Shown: positions 1-8,350, numbered from the stretch's first letter. The stretch: DNA of 64,000 nucleotides from JAEYKI01 sp036679405 (GCA_036679405.1 JAVBVZ010000022.1:1-64000), one strand, 5' to 3'. Notes: generated by a model from the sequence alone, not told the origin. A program made the numbers and translations.

Positions 1-22
1 CTAATTTTTTAGAAAATTTCAT
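1..22 (-). CDS. 5' end of an unidentified gene, cut by window edge
   Basis: On the minus strand an ATG at 20-22 reads M-K-F-S-K-K-L before the window ends. A good Shine-Dalgarno (AAAGGAG, plus-strand complement 33-40) lies 10 nt upstream of the ATG. The basic start with a following hydrophobic residue would fit a signal peptide, but seven residues are too few to name a product. It is divergent from the two-component system at 269. Confidence 0.4.
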
Positions 23-166
23 TTCAGTACATCTCCTTTTGATTTTTTAAATTATTTTGGGTTTGTTTTCCCGTCTGATATAAATATAAACAACACCTGT
101 GGCAAATTTATGGCGAGAAAATGATAAAATACGTAAGAAATTGATTTTCAAAGAATGTAGATTTAT

Positions 167-196
167 TTGTTTTTACCGCAAAAAAGCTGTTATAAT
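167..196 (+). promoter_or_regulatory. putative promoter of the two-component system
   Basis: A perfect -10 TATAAT lies at 191-196, with a weak -35 (TTGTTT, 167-172) at 18 nt spacing. The start codon of the response regulator follows about 70 nt later. The whole 23-268 stretch is AT-rich and holds no other gene. Confidence 0.45.
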
Positions 197-268
197 AAAA
201 AAAACATTTAAAAAAAAACACCCTTTTGCCACAAGTTTTTGCCATACTGTATATCGGAGGTGAATCCT

Positions 269-961
269 ATGCCAAAAATTCTGATTGCGGACGACAATAT
301 GCAAATTGCGTCCATACTGGAAGAATATGCAAAAAAAGAGGGTTTTGAGCCTATTGCTGCAAAAGACGGGGAAGAAGCGCTTGCAAAGTTTGAGCAGCAT
401 GCGCCGGATATTATCCTGCTGGACGTCATGATGCCCAAGGTGGACGGCTTTGAAGTGTGCCGCCGGATCCGTGCTTCCTCCAACGTTCCTATTATAATGG
501 TAACAGCCAGAGGAGAAGATTTTGAGCGTATTATGGGGTTGGATATAGGAGCGGATGATTATATCGTTAAGCCTTTTTCTCCCAGTGAGGTCATGGCCCG
601 TGTCCGGGCGATCATGCGGCGTGTGCAGCCGGAGGAAAAAGCGGCCGGTATTTTTCAGTTTGATAATCTAAAAATAAATATAGAAGATTATACGGTGGTG
701 ATGGCAAACAAACCGGTTTCTCTCACCAAAAAAGAAACGGAGATCCTCTGGACGCTCGTGTCCAATAAAAATAAAGTTTTTTCGCGTGAGAACCTGCTCG
801 GTACGGTTTGGGGGTATGAATATTACGGAGATGCACGCACGGTTGATTCGCATATCAAACGCCTTCGTGCAAAGCTTGACATACAGGCGCACCCTGCCTG
901 GGAAATCAAAACCATTTGGGGCGTCGGCTATAAATTTGAGGTAAATGCGGATGAAAAATAA
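269..961 (+). CDS. OmpR/PhoB-family response regulator
   Basis: A 230-residue two-domain response regulator. The receiver domain (about 1-118) has the acidic pair D8-D9, phospho-acceptor D52 (LLDVMMPKVDG), T79 and K101. A winged-helix DNA-binding domain fills about 130-226 and ends in the usual VWGYEYYGDARTVDSHIKRLR / GVGYKF signature. The ATG at 269 is chosen because CGGAGGTG lies 6-8 nt upstream; an in-frame ATG at 239 lacks a ribosome site. The 3' end overlaps the histidine kinase, so the two form an operon. The stimulus is not evident; no obvious target gene is adjacent. Confidence 0.93.
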   Translation: MPKILIADDNMQIASILEEYAKKEGFEPIAAKDGEEALAKFEQHAPDIILLDVMMPKVDGFEVCRRIRASSNVPIIMVTARGEDFERIMGLDIGADDYIVKPFSPSEVMARVRAIMRRVQPEEKAAGIFQFDNLKINIEDYTVVMANKPVSLTKKETEILWTLVSNKNKVFSRENLLGTVWGYEYYGDARTVDSHIKRLRAKLDIQAHPAWEIKTIWGVGYKFEVNADEK

Positions 962-2438
962 AATATCGGTCCGTCTGGCCGTTTATTTTGCGCTTGCTCT
1001 TTTGGTCTTTGCAGTTGTCATCGGTTTTACCTTTACTGCACTTTTCAGGCAGCATACACTGGATATGACCAAGCAGGATCTGGAGAGCCGCGCCACGCTC
1101 ATTGCGGAAAAGCTGTCCCCATACCTGGCCAGCCAGGCGCAGGACCAGGCGGGGCAGGAGCAGCGGGGCACGCAGAGTGGAACGGGATACGGCGCTTTCC
1201 TTAAAAATTTAGATGCGATCGCCATGTCGGATGTCTGGGTGGTGGATAAAAATCTGGACATCATCACAACCGGTGCGGAAGCGCTCAAAAATTATACGTA
1301 TCAGGATCTTCCCGCAAATGCGGAAGAAGTGGTGGCGGAAGTTTTTTCCGGCAAAACAACTTTCAGCGAAAGCTTCAGCAACCTGCTGGACACCCCTACG
1401 CTTACGGTCGGAACCCCTATTTTCGGAGAAACGGGAGAAGTGGTCGGCGTTGTTCTGCTTCATTCGCCGGTGGAGGGGATGGATACGGCCATCACCCAGG
1501 GGATTGTTATTTTGATCATCAGTATCGCCATTGCGCTGGCCATTTCGGTTTTGTTGGCCGCCCGGCTTTCACTGACTTTCACCCGCCCGCTCACGGCAAT
1601 CAAAAATGCAACGCTGAAGCTTGCGGAAGGCGATTATTCCGTGCGTACAAAAATACGCAGGTCCGACGAGATCGGAACGCTCGCTTCTTCCATAGACGTT
1701 CTTGCGGTCCGCCTGAAAGAGGCAGAGCAGCAAAGCGAGAAGTTTGAAAAAATGAGAAATGACTTCGTTGCCAATGTCTCGCATGAACTCAGAACGCCGC
1801 TCACGGTGATTCGCGGATCGCTGGAAGCGCTTTTGGACGGTGTGGTAACCGACAAAGACCGTATCCGGGAATATATGGGGCAGATGCTGGCGGAAACCAA
1901 GCTTCTGCAGCGTTTGGTGGGAGATCTTCTGGATTTGGCCAAACTGCAGAATCTGGATTTTAAAATAGACAAACAGCCGGCAGCGCTTTGCAGCATCCTG
2001 CAAGATGCGCGGCGGGGTGCGGAAAGAATGGCGGTGCTGAAAAATGTATCGGTCACGCTCAGCACGCAAAGCGAAGACTGCGTTGTACTGGGCGACTATG
2101 ACCGCATCCGGCAAATGTTTATGGTGGTGATCGACAACGCCGTCAAGTTTTCAGAAGAAGGCGGGGAAGTCCAAATCCGCTTATGGGAAAACAAGAACCT
2201 GTTTGTGTCTGTTAAAGATAGCGGAAAAGGGATCCCGCCAAAAGAACTGCCGGATATCTTTGATAAATTTGCCAAGACGGACGATCCTTCAAACCAGTCC
2301 GGTACCGGCCTGGGGCTTGCGATCGCCAAGCAAATTGCCGTCCGGCACGATATTTTCATTCAAGTGAAAAGTGAAGAAGGAAAAGGAACAGAATTTATAT
2401 TTGAAATCCCAAAATATGATCCGGATAATATCTCATGA
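951..2438 (+). CDS. membrane sensor histidine kinase
   Basis: Partner of the preceding response regulator; the genes overlap by 11 bp. Order: TM helix (about 5-30), extracellular sensor of about 150 residues, second TM (about 184-206), HAMP, HisKA with phospho-accepting His near residue 278 (NVSHELRTPL), and HATPase_c with N-box (VIDNAVKF), G1 (DSGKGIPP) and G2 (GTGLGLAI). The ATG at 951 has GAGGT 8 nt upstream; an ATG at 945 is only 2 nt from it and is less likely. The sensor domain is not one I recognise, so the ligand is unknown. Confidence 0.92.
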   Translation: MKNKISVRLAVYFALALLVFAVVIGFTFTALFRQHTLDMTKQDLESRATLIAEKLSPYLASQAQDQAGQEQRGTQSGTGYGAFLKNLDAIAMSDVWVVDKNLDIITTGAEALKNYTYQDLPANAEEVVAEVFSGKTTFSESFSNLLDTPTLTVGTPIFGETGEVVGVVLLHSPVEGMDTAITQGIVILIISIAIALAISVLLAARLSLTFTRPLTAIKNATLKLAEGDYSVRTKIRRSDEIGTLASSIDVLAVRLKEAEQQSEKFEKMRNDFVANVSHELRTPLTVIRGSLEALLDGVVTDKDRIREYMGQMLAETKLLQRLVGDLLDLAKLQNLDFKIDKQPAALCSILQDARRGAERMAVLKNVSVTLSTQSEDCVVLGDYDRIRQMFMVVIDNAVKFSEEGGEVQIRLWENKNLFVSVKDSGKGIPPKELPDIFDKFAKTDDPSNQSGTGLGLAIAKQIAVRHDIFIQVKSEEGKGTEFIFEIPKYDPDNIS

Positions 2439-2450
2439 TTATTGGAATAT

Positions 2451-2476
2451 AAAAAACGGCCTGCGGGCCGTTTTTA
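2451..2476 (+). terminator. rho-independent terminator of the two-component operon
   Basis: AAAAAACGGCC-TGC-GGCCGTTTTT: a GC-rich stem with a tight loop and T-run, 12 nt after the kinase stop. Confidence 0.85.
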
Positions 2477-2486
2477 CTTGTTGCGC

Positions 2487-2525
2487 AAAAAAACATCCGG
2501 CGTTTTCGGCACAGGGCCGGCGCCA
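2487..2525 (-). terminator. probable terminator of glpK
   Basis: Read on the minus strand downstream of glpK: CCGGC stem pairing with GCCGG (plus 2516-2520 and 2497-2501), followed by ATGTTTTTTT. The loop is long, so the call is moderate. It faces the terminator at 2451. Confidence 0.4.
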
Positions 2526-2543
2526 TTTCTCAAAATGCAACTT

Positions 2544-4040
2544 TCAGGGCTTGGGTTCGTCTGCCCAGGAAAAACTGCGCTGAACCGCCTTTCTCCACCC
2601 TTTTAGAAGGCGGGCCTTCTTTTCTTCCGGCATGTCCGGCATAAAAACGTCTCCGTTCGTCTGGAGGGCTTTCAGTTCGTCCGTGTTCTGCCAAAACCCC
2701 GTAGCCAGTCCGGCCAGGAAGGCGGCTCCCAGCGCTGTTGTTTCAGTGTTTTTGGGCCTCTTTACAGGAATGCCCAGTATGTCTGCCTGAAATTGCATTA
2801 AAAAATCGTCCCGGCTTGCACCGCCGTCCGCATTCATGGATGCAAGCGGGAGTCCGGTGTCTTTTTCCATGGCGCGCGCAACATCCAGACACTGGTAAGC
2901 AATGGATTCTTCGGCTGCACGCAGGATATGGGCGCGTCCCGATCCGCGGGTAATACCTATAATGGCGCCGCGCGCGTTCATGTCCCAATAAGGGGCCCCC
3001 AACCCCGAAAATGCAGGTACAAGATATACGCCGCCGGTATCTTCCGTCTGCATGGCTATTTTTCCGATCTCGCTGCTTTTTTTGATCAGTCCAAGTTCAT
3101 CGCGCAGCCACTGTACGACCGCTCCGCCTGTAAAAACGCTTCCTTCCAGGGCGTACCGGATTTTTCCGCCCATTCCGATGCTGATGGTTGTCAGGAGGCC
3201 GTTTTTGCTTTGATAAGGAGCTTCGCCTGTGTTCATAAGCAGGAAACATCCGGTCCCATAGGTGGTTTTGGTGCTGCCCGGCTCAAAACATGCCTGCCCG
3301 AACAAAGCGGCCTGCTGGTCGCCTGCCATTCCGGCCAGGGGCACGGTTTTGCCGTCCAGGTCCATATAACCGTATATTTCGCTCGAATTTTTTACTTCAG
3401 GCAGGAGACAGGGAGGAATATCAAGGGCGCGCAGAAGTTCATTGTCCCAATGAAGAGTGTGGATGTTGTAAAGCATGGTGCGGGAAGCATTGGTATAGTC
3501 GGTTACATGCGCTTTTTCGCGGGTGAGATTCCAGGCAAGCCAGCTGTCCACCGTGCCAAAAAGGATTTCCCCGCTTAAGGCTTTTTCCCGGACGCCGGAG
3601 ATATTATCCAGTATCCATTTGATTTTTGTTGCGGAAAAATACGCGTCGGGGACCAGCCCGGTAGATTCTTTGATCTTGCCGGTCAGTCCGTCGTCGATCA
3701 GTGACTGCACAATGGGCGCGGTGCGCCTGCATTGCCAGACAATGGCGTTGGTTACGGGGACGCCTGTGGTTTTGTTCCAGAGAATGGTGGTTTCACGCTG
3801 GTTTGCAATCCCTACTGCGGCAATTTCGTCCGGCAGAATGCCGCCCGTATAAAGAGCATTTTGGATCGCCGCCTTTTGTGACGAAAGGATATCCATGGGG
3901 TCTTGTTCCACCCACCCCGGCCGGGGGAAAAGCTGCTTGAATTCCTGCTGGGCAGACCCTGCAACTTTAAGATCCCGGTCATACAAAATAGCGCGCGAAC
4001 TGCTGGTGCCCTGGTCCAGGGCCAATACATATTTTTTCAT
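2544..4040 (-). CDS. glpK: glycerol kinase
   Basis: A full-length (498 aa) FGGY-family kinase making sn-glycerol-3-phosphate from glycerol and ATP. It starts with the phosphate-binding motif LALDQGTSSSRAILYD and keeps the GlpK signatures WNKTTGVPVTNAIVWQCRRT, GTVDSWLAWNLT, YTNASRTMLYNIH, AGMAGDQQAALFGQ, and GLGAPYWDMNARGAIIGITRG. It is last in a minus-strand cluster with two glycerol-3-phosphate-dehydrogenase-like flavoproteins and a DUF1667 protein, so the module takes glycerol to dihydroxyacetone phosphate. No glycerol facilitator gene (glpF) is in the window. It may also have its own weak promoter in the 164-bp gap upstream. Confidence 0.96.
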   Translation of the reverse strand: MKKYVLALDQGTSSSRAILYDRDLKVAGSAQQEFKQLFPRPGWVEQDPMDILSSQKAAIQNALYTGGILPDEIAAVGIANQRETTILWNKTTGVPVTNAIVWQCRRTAPIVQSLIDDGLTGKIKESTGLVPDAYFSATKIKWILDNISGVREKALSGEILFGTVDSWLAWNLTREKAHVTDYTNASRTMLYNIHTLHWDNELLRALDIPPCLLPEVKNSSEIYGYMDLDGKTVPLAGMAGDQQAALFGQACFEPGSTKTTYGTGCFLLMNTGEAPYQSKNGLLTTISIGMGGKIRYALEGSVFTGGAVVQWLRDELGLIKKSSEIGKIAMQTEDTGGVYLVPAFSGLGAPYWDMNARGAIIGITRGSGRAHILRAAEESIAYQCLDVARAMEKDTGLPLASMNADGGASRDDFLMQFQADILGIPVKRPKNTETTALGAAFLAGLATGFWQNTDELKALQTNGDVFMPDMPEEKKARLLKGWRKAVQRSFSWADEPKP

Positions 4041-4132
4041 GTGAAAAGATCCTTTTGTGTAAGTTGATTTACCCGTCCGGCCTGTAAAAAAGAAAACGGG
4101 GCGTACGAAAAGACAAAACTGCCGGTACCTTC

Positions 4133-4162
4133 AGTATACCGCGCACGTTGTCCCGGGCGCAA
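4133..4162 (-). promoter_or_regulatory. possible internal promoter of glpK
   Basis: Minus strand: TTGCGC (plus complement 4157-4162), 18 nt, TATACT (complement 4133-4138). It sits in the 164-bp gap between the DUF1667 gene and glpK. No strong terminator is seen in this gap. Confidence 0.3.
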
Positions 4163-4204
4163 TACAAATATGGCCCGCCTAAAAAAAGGAAAAATGAAAA
4201 ATAT

Positions 4205-4549
4205 TTATATATTGCGCGTGGCAATCACATTTGCGCCGCTGCCGCAGATGTTTTTTACCACCACCTGGCCTGCGCGTACGGGCGGGCACAGGGTAACGCT
4301 GCGCAGCGTGCATGCAGCCTCCATGACAAGCGCCCGAGAGATGGGACAGTCGGTTTTGACCGGACAGCGTGGGTGTTCCCCGCTTAAAACTTTAACGGTA
4401 GAAGTCAGGGTGCGGACCGGATTTTCGCATTCCGCACGCCCATATTCCGCTCCGCGGGGGCAAGTGTTCCCGGTAACGGTAAAATTATTTTTTTCATCTA
4501 CATAAAGCCGGCAGCCGCGGGGGCAAAGCGTGCAGGTTACTTCTTTCAT
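4205..4549 (-). CDS. DUF1667 domain protein (Cys-rich redox partner)
   Basis: A 114-residue protein with two N-terminal Cys pairs (CTLCPRGC and NTCPRGAEYG) and further Cys residues at ECENP, RCPVKTDCP, TLCPP and NICGSG. This matches DUF1667 proteins, which in Firmicutes are commonly coded beside paired FAD oxidoreductases and glpK. The Cys pattern suggests an iron-sulfur or other metal centre; its exact role is not established. Its ATG overlaps the stop of the upstream flavoprotein by 4 bp, which points to translational coupling and a shared complex. By analogy with GlpC it may link the dehydrogenase to an electron acceptor (inference). Confidence 0.85.
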   Translation of the reverse strand: MKEVTCTLCPRGCRLYVDEKNNFTVTGNTCPRGAEYGRAECENPVRTLTSTVKVLSGEHPRCPVKTDCPISRALVMEAACTLRSVTLCPPVRAGQVVVKNICGSGANVIATRNI

Positions 4550-5799
4550 ACTTCTTCCTCCTTTGCGCTTAAGGTGATTGTTCCGCCGGACTCTTTAAGC
4601 AGGCTGCCGGATATTTTTATGCGCTGCATCTCACCCGGCGCCATATAGGTCCGTTTAAAAGAAGCCAGTTCACCGTTCGCGCCCGAAAGGCGGACGGTAG
4701 AAGCGCGGAAGATACGGTTTACGCGGAAATACACGGTCGTGGGGTCCATCCCTTCTGTAAAGCGTATCTTCTGGGGAAGGGCGTATACTACGCCTTTTCC
4801 GTTCTTAACAGAGATCACGGGGGCGCTTTTTGCCTTTTTGCCCAGTGCATAACCTGCGGCGGCCCTTCCCGCTTTCTGGCTTTCCAACGTCACTAAATCG
4901 GCAATGTCGTGTACGTGGAGAACGTTTCCGCAGGCAAATATGCCGGGGAGAGAGGTTTCGGTATTTTCAAAAACCACCGGGCCCCGTGTACGCGGATCCA
5001 TTTCGATCCCGGCTGCGCGGGAAAGTTCGTTTTCAGGAATCAGCCCAACCGACAACAACAGTGTGTCGCATGCAAATTCCATTTCGCTTCCCGGTATCGG
5101 TCTTAAATTTTTGTCCACACGGCTGACCGTTACGCTTTCCAGCCTTTTTTTGCCCCGGATGTCGGTAACGGTATGGGAGAGGTATAGGGGAATGTTATAG
5201 TCGTGCAGGCATTGTACAATATTTCGGGTAAGGCCGCCGGGGTAGGGCATGAGTTCAACACAGGCCAGCACTTTGGCGCCTTCCAGGGTCATGCGGCGGG
5301 CCATAATAAGGCCGATATCTCCCGAGCCAAGCACGACGACGCGTTTTCCAACAGAAAGCCCTTCAATGTTTACATACCGCTGGGCGGTTCCGGCGGTCAA
5401 TATGCCGGACGGACGTTCTCCGGGAAGACGGGCGGCTCCGCGGGCGCGTTCGCGGCAACCCATGGCCAAAATAACGGATTTGGTTTCAAGAATGCGGTAG
5501 CCGTTTTGCATATTTAGAACATGTACGCTGCCCGGTGAAACTTTTAGGGCCATCGTATCGGACATAAGACTGATACCGGTATCGGAAAGCTGCGAAATGA
5601 AGCGCCCCGCATATTCGGGACCGGTCAGTTCTTCTTTAAAATATTCTATGCCAAAACCGTTGTGGATGCACTGGTTTAAAATACCGCCCGGTTCGCTGTC
5701 GCGTTCCACAACCAGTATGTTTTTAAGTCCGCTTTCGCGGGCGGCCAGTGCGGCAGCCAACCCGGCGGGGCCTGCGCCGATAACAATCAGGTCGTACAT
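4546..5799 (-). CDS. FAD/NAD(P)-dependent oxidoreductase (GlpB-position flavoprotein)
   Basis: A 417-aa pyridine-nucleotide-disulfide-oxidoreductase-type flavoprotein. FAD motif GAGPAG near residues 8-13 and GG near 38; second Rossmann motif GSGDIG near 158 for NAD(P); FAD-closing motif PGIFACGNVLHVHDIADLVT near 285-304. The C-terminal 70 residues form a beta-rich tail. It overlaps both neighbours (DUF1667 by 4 bp, the GlpA-like gene by 13 bp), so the three are one translational unit. In similar clusters it is annotated as the second flavoprotein of an anaerobic glycerol-3-phosphate dehydrogenase. Substrate is inferred from context. Confidence 0.85.
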   Translation of the reverse strand: MYDLIVIGAGPAGLAAALAARESGLKNILVVERDSEPGGILNQCIHNGFGIEYFKEELTGPEYAGRFISQLSDTGISLMSDTMALKVSPGSVHVLNMQNGYRILETKSVILAMGCRERARGAARLPGERPSGILTAGTAQRYVNIEGLSVGKRVVVLGSGDIGLIMARRMTLEGAKVLACVELMPYPGGLTRNIVQCLHDYNIPLYLSHTVTDIRGKKRLESVTVSRVDKNLRPIPGSEMEFACDTLLLSVGLIPENELSRAAGIEMDPRTRGPVVFENTETSLPGIFACGNVLHVHDIADLVTLESQKAGRAAAGYALGKKAKSAPVISVKNGKGVVYALPQKIRFTEGMDPTTVYFRVNRIFRASTVRLSGANGELASFKRTYMAPGEMQRIKISGSLLKESGGTITLSAKEEEV

Positions 5800-7250
5800 T
5801 TCTGTGCCTCCTTCCCGGTTTCGGGACGGTTGTCCCCCAGAACGATAAAAGAGCCGTCACGGTCTAAAAGAACCTCTTTTTTGGGAAAGCCCAGTTCGCG
5901 TGAAAGAATTTCAAGGACCCTCGGGCCGCAGAATCCGCTTTGACAGCGGCCCAGCCCGGCGCCGCATCGCCGTTTGACCGCATCCAATGTGCGCGGAGGG
6001 ATCGGTCTGCGAAGGGCGTCCAGAATTTCTCCTTCGGTCACCGTTTCGCACCGGCAGACGACCCGGCCGTAAGATGGATTTTGTTTGGCGTAATTGTTTA
6101 TTTCTTCGGGAGAAAGCTCATGGATACGGACGATCTTTCTTTTGTTGATAAAATGCTCTTTTTCCCGCAGAGAAAGACCGGTGTCCGACAGAAGATCCGC
6201 CGCCATTTTTGCCAGGGCGGGTGCGGCTGAAAGCCCGGGGGATTTGATCCCCGCCAGATTGATAAACCCTTTTGCAGACCGGCTTTCGGAAACAATAAAG
6301 TCGCCGGTATCCGGCGCGGCCCTAAGACCGGAAAAAGTTCGGATTGTTTTTGAAAAATCGATTCCGGGCACGGAGAGGAGGGATTGCCTGGCTACATATT
6401 CAAGTCCGGAAGCGGTTGTGGAAAGGTCATCCTTGTCTTCGGTGCCCTGTGCGTTCGGGCCTGCAATCAGTACGCCGTGTACGGTAGGGGCAACAAGGAC
6501 GCCTTTGCCTTTTTCGGTCGGGCACTGAAAAATCACGCGGGATACGCGGCCGCCTTCTTCTTTGTCCAGGATGTAATACTCGCCTTTGCTCGGATGGATG
6601 GTAAACTCTTTTTCACACAGCATCTCATGTACGCTGTCGGCCATAAGGCCGGCAGCGTTTACAATCGTTTTGGTCTTGAACTTTCCATGAGGCGTAGAAA
6701 GTTCAAATCCGTTTTTTGTTTTCCGGATACCGTCTACGCCGCAGCTTAAATGTATTTGCACGCCGTTTTGGGCGGCGGTTTCGGCCATGGCCAGCGCATA
6801 CTCCCAGGGATTTACCACAGCGGCTGTGGGTGCGTAAAGGGCTCCGGCAATATCGCCCGAAAGGCCCTTCTCCATTTGAAGCGTTTGCGCGGCGCTTAAC
6901 ATGGCAAGCCCGGGCACGCCGTTTGCGCGGCCCCGCTCATAAAGCTTTTGAAGGGAGGGCAGGTCGGATGCTTGAAGCGCGATAACCAGTGACCCGGTTT
7001 TTTTATACGGTACGTCCAGTTCCCTGCAGATTTCTTCGGCCAGCCGCACCCCTTCCACGTTGGTCTTCGCCATGAGGGTACCCGGCCGCGGGTCGTACCC
7101 TGCGTGCAGGATGGCGCTGTTGGCTTTGGTTGTCCCTTCAGAAACATCATTTTCTTTTTCAAATACGGCAACTTCAATGCGGTATTTGGACAATTCGTAT
7201 GCTGTTGCCGCACCTGTGATCCCACACCCTATGATTGCTACGTCCAGCAT
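5787..7250 (-). CDS. FAD-dependent glycerol-3-phosphate dehydrogenase (GlpA-like) with BFD-type Fe-S domain
   Basis: A 487-aa protein. N-terminal DAO-type FAD fold (GCGITGAATAYELSKY from residue 8) and a C-terminal BFD-like [2Fe-2S] domain with VCRCETVTEGEI followed by CGAGLGRCQSGFC, four Cys in the CxC...CxxGxGxCQxGxC arrangement. This domain pair is that of GlpA, the catalytic subunit of anaerobic glycerol-3-phosphate dehydrogenase. The ATG at 7250 is preferred because AAAGGAG lies 6 nt upstream; a longer frame starting at 7322 would begin inside the leader terminator. Transcription starts from a strong promoter at 7349-7377 and passes a leader terminator, a likely GlpP target. Confidence 0.88.
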   Translation of the reverse strand: MLDVAIIGCGITGAATAYELSKYRIEVAVFEKENDVSEGTTKANSAILHAGYDPRPGTLMAKTNVEGVRLAEEICRELDVPYKKTGSLVIALQASDLPSLQKLYERGRANGVPGLAMLSAAQTLQMEKGLSGDIAGALYAPTAAVVNPWEYALAMAETAAQNGVQIHLSCGVDGIRKTKNGFELSTPHGKFKTKTIVNAAGLMADSVHEMLCEKEFTIHPSKGEYYILDKEEGGRVSRVIFQCPTEKGKGVLVAPTVHGVLIAGPNAQGTEDKDDLSTTASGLEYVARQSLLSVPGIDFSKTIRTFSGLRAAPDTGDFIVSESRSAKGFINLAGIKSPGLSAAPALAKMAADLLSDTGLSLREKEHFINKRKIVRIHELSPEEINNYAKQNPSYGRVVCRCETVTEGEILDALRRPIPPRTLDAVKRRCGAGLGRCQSGFCGPRVLEILSRELGFPKKEVLLDRDGSFIVLGDNRPETGKEAQKCTT

Positions 7251-7277
7251 GTCTTGCTCCTTTCGGTTTTCGGCAAA

Positions 7278-7312
7278 ATAAAAAAGCGGTACCCCAATCA
7301 AGGGCAGCCACT
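7278..7312 (-). terminator. leader terminator, likely GlpP-dependent antitermination site
   Basis: Minus-strand leader: AGTGG...CCC pairs with GGG...CCGCT, then TTTTTT, about 30 nt after the expected transcript start and about 30 nt before the GlpA-like ATG. In Bacillus subtilis GlpP with glycerol-3-phosphate relieves such terminators upstream of glpD and glpFK (known). A glpP gene lies immediately upstream here, so antitermination of this operon is a sound inference. Confidence 0.65.
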
Positions 7313-7348
7313 TATCTCTCAAATCTCATATCAGTTTCTGCTGTTTTT

Positions 7349-7377
7349 ATTATACGGATGATTTTGCTTAAAGTCAA
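7349..7377 (-). promoter_or_regulatory. strong sigma-A promoter of the glycerol operon
   Basis: Minus strand TTGACT (complement of 7372-7377), 17 nt spacer, TATAAT (complement of 7349-7354). It lies between glpP and the GlpA-like gene, so glpP is transcribed separately or by read-through. Confidence 0.8.
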
Positions 7378-7426
7378 ATGGTTTCTGCGGTTTTCCGTTG
7401 CCGTAAACAATGAATAAGAAGGTCTT

Positions 7427-7996
7427 TTACATAAACCAGACGTCCCGGTCGGTAGAAGAAATCGCCAGTGCGCCCGCATCGAGAGCCGCCAGGATATCCT
7501 CTTTTTCCATGATCAGTCCGCCGGCAATAATGGGTTTGCCGGTGGAATTTCTAAGACGGCGGATGATTTTGGGCATTACACCCGGCAGGATCTCAATCAG
7601 ATCAGCGGCCTCCAGCGGCATTTGTTTTTCAATGTTTGAAAGCGAAAGAGAGTCAATCACAAAAAAACGCTGCACGGAAATAAGGCCGCGGGACTTGGCG
7701 CGCCGCGCCAAATTTGCTTTGGTGGTAATGATCCCGTCGGCGCCCGTGTTTTGGGCAATAAAATCCACGGAAACATCCCGGGAGGAAAGGCCGTCTATGA
7801 GGTCGACATGTACAAACGCCAGTTTGCCGGCCGCCTTGATTTTCTGTATGATTCCGGCAATCCCGACAAGGTCGCCAAACAAGACAAAAACCACCCGGCA
7901 ATCGCTTGCCAGGCATTTTTCAAGCCCGGCGGGATCTTTGATTGCCGCAATCACGGGAGATCCGTTTAAAATTTCCAGTAATCCGTCGCTTTGCAC
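7427..7996 (-). CDS. glpP: glycerol uptake operon antiterminator GlpP
   Basis: A 189-aa TIM-barrel-like RNA-binding regulator. Family hallmarks are visible: SPVIAAIKD near the N-terminus, FVLFGDLVGIAGIIQKIK, AFVHVDLIDGLSSRDVSVDFI, GADGIITTK, QRFFVIDSLSL, EILPGVMPKII and PIIAGGLI. GlpP proteins bind leader RNA of glycerol genes in response to glycerol-3-phosphate and prevent early termination (known). The likely target leader is 7278-7342 just downstream. The start is taken as GTG at 7996; an out-of-frame ATG nearby has the better ribosome-site spacing, so the exact start is uncertain. Confidence 0.88.
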   Translation of the reverse strand: MQSDGLLEILNGSPVIAAIKDPAGLEKCLASDCRVVFVLFGDLVGIAGIIQKIKAAGKLAFVHVDLIDGLSSRDVSVDFIAQNTGADGIITTKANLARRAKSRGLISVQRFFVIDSLSLSNIEKQMPLEAADLIEILPGVMPKIIRRLRNSTGKPIIAGGLIMEKEDILAALDAGALAISSTDRDVWFM

Positions 7997-8030
7997 GTCT
8001 GTTTTCCATTCTTTCCTGATTTTGGTACCA

Positions 8031-8053
8031 GTATAAAGCGTTTTGCTTTATGC
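8031..8053. repeat. inverted repeat upstream of glpP
   Basis: ATAAAGC (8033-8039) and GCTTTAT (8045-8051) with a 5-nt T-rich centre, 37-55 nt upstream of the glpP start. It could be an operator or an mRNA hairpin in the glpP leader. No match to the catabolite-repression (cre) consensus is evident. Confidence 0.3.
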
Positions 8054-8172
8054 GTCAAGTTCGTTTCAGCAGCAGCTTTTTTGTTTAAGGGTGGAGAAAA
8101 GGGCGTGTCTTGGCCGGACGAAGCTTCCCTTTTTAAAGAGTGCCGAAAAAAACGATCCCGGCAATATAATCG

Positions 8173-8200
8173 TTGCATAAACCGTGGAACATCCTATACA
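8173..8200 (+). promoter_or_regulatory. putative promoter of mntP
   Basis: TTGCAT (8173-8178), 16 nt, TATACA (8195-8200). It would give a leader of about 140 nt before mntP. Confidence 0.4.
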
Positions 8201-8227
8201 ATAGTATAAGAAACATGCAGGCAGGAT

Positions 8228-8291
8228 AGATGCGGGCAATCAGAATTGCCCGGCGGCAGGAATATAAACCTGTGACACATCTTGATTTTTT
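8228..8291 (+). promoter_or_regulatory. structured mntP leader, possible metal-responsive RNA
   Basis: The leader can fold into a three-way junction. AGATG (8228-8232) pairs with CATCT (8278-8282) around two hairpins, GGGCAAT-caga-ATTGCCC (8234-8251) and CAGG...CCTG (8257-8272); a T-run follows (8286-8291). Many mntP genes carry a Mn-sensing yybP-ykoY riboswitch (known), but I do not see its conserved GGGGAGUA core here. The element is therefore unassigned. Confidence 0.4.
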
Positions 8292-8309
8292 AAGAAAGAA
8301 AGGTTCAGG

Positions 8310-8338
8310 GCTGCGCGTGCAAACCGTTTGACCGCAGC
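8310..8338 (+). promoter_or_regulatory. hairpin just before the mntP start
   Basis: GCTGCG (8310-8315) pairs with CGCAGC (8333-8338), followed by ATATTTTT and the ATG at 8351. mntP lacks a clear Shine-Dalgarno, so this hairpin may be part of an expression platform (terminator-like or translation-controlling). Confidence 0.4.
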
Positions 8339-8350
8339 ATATTTTTGGCT

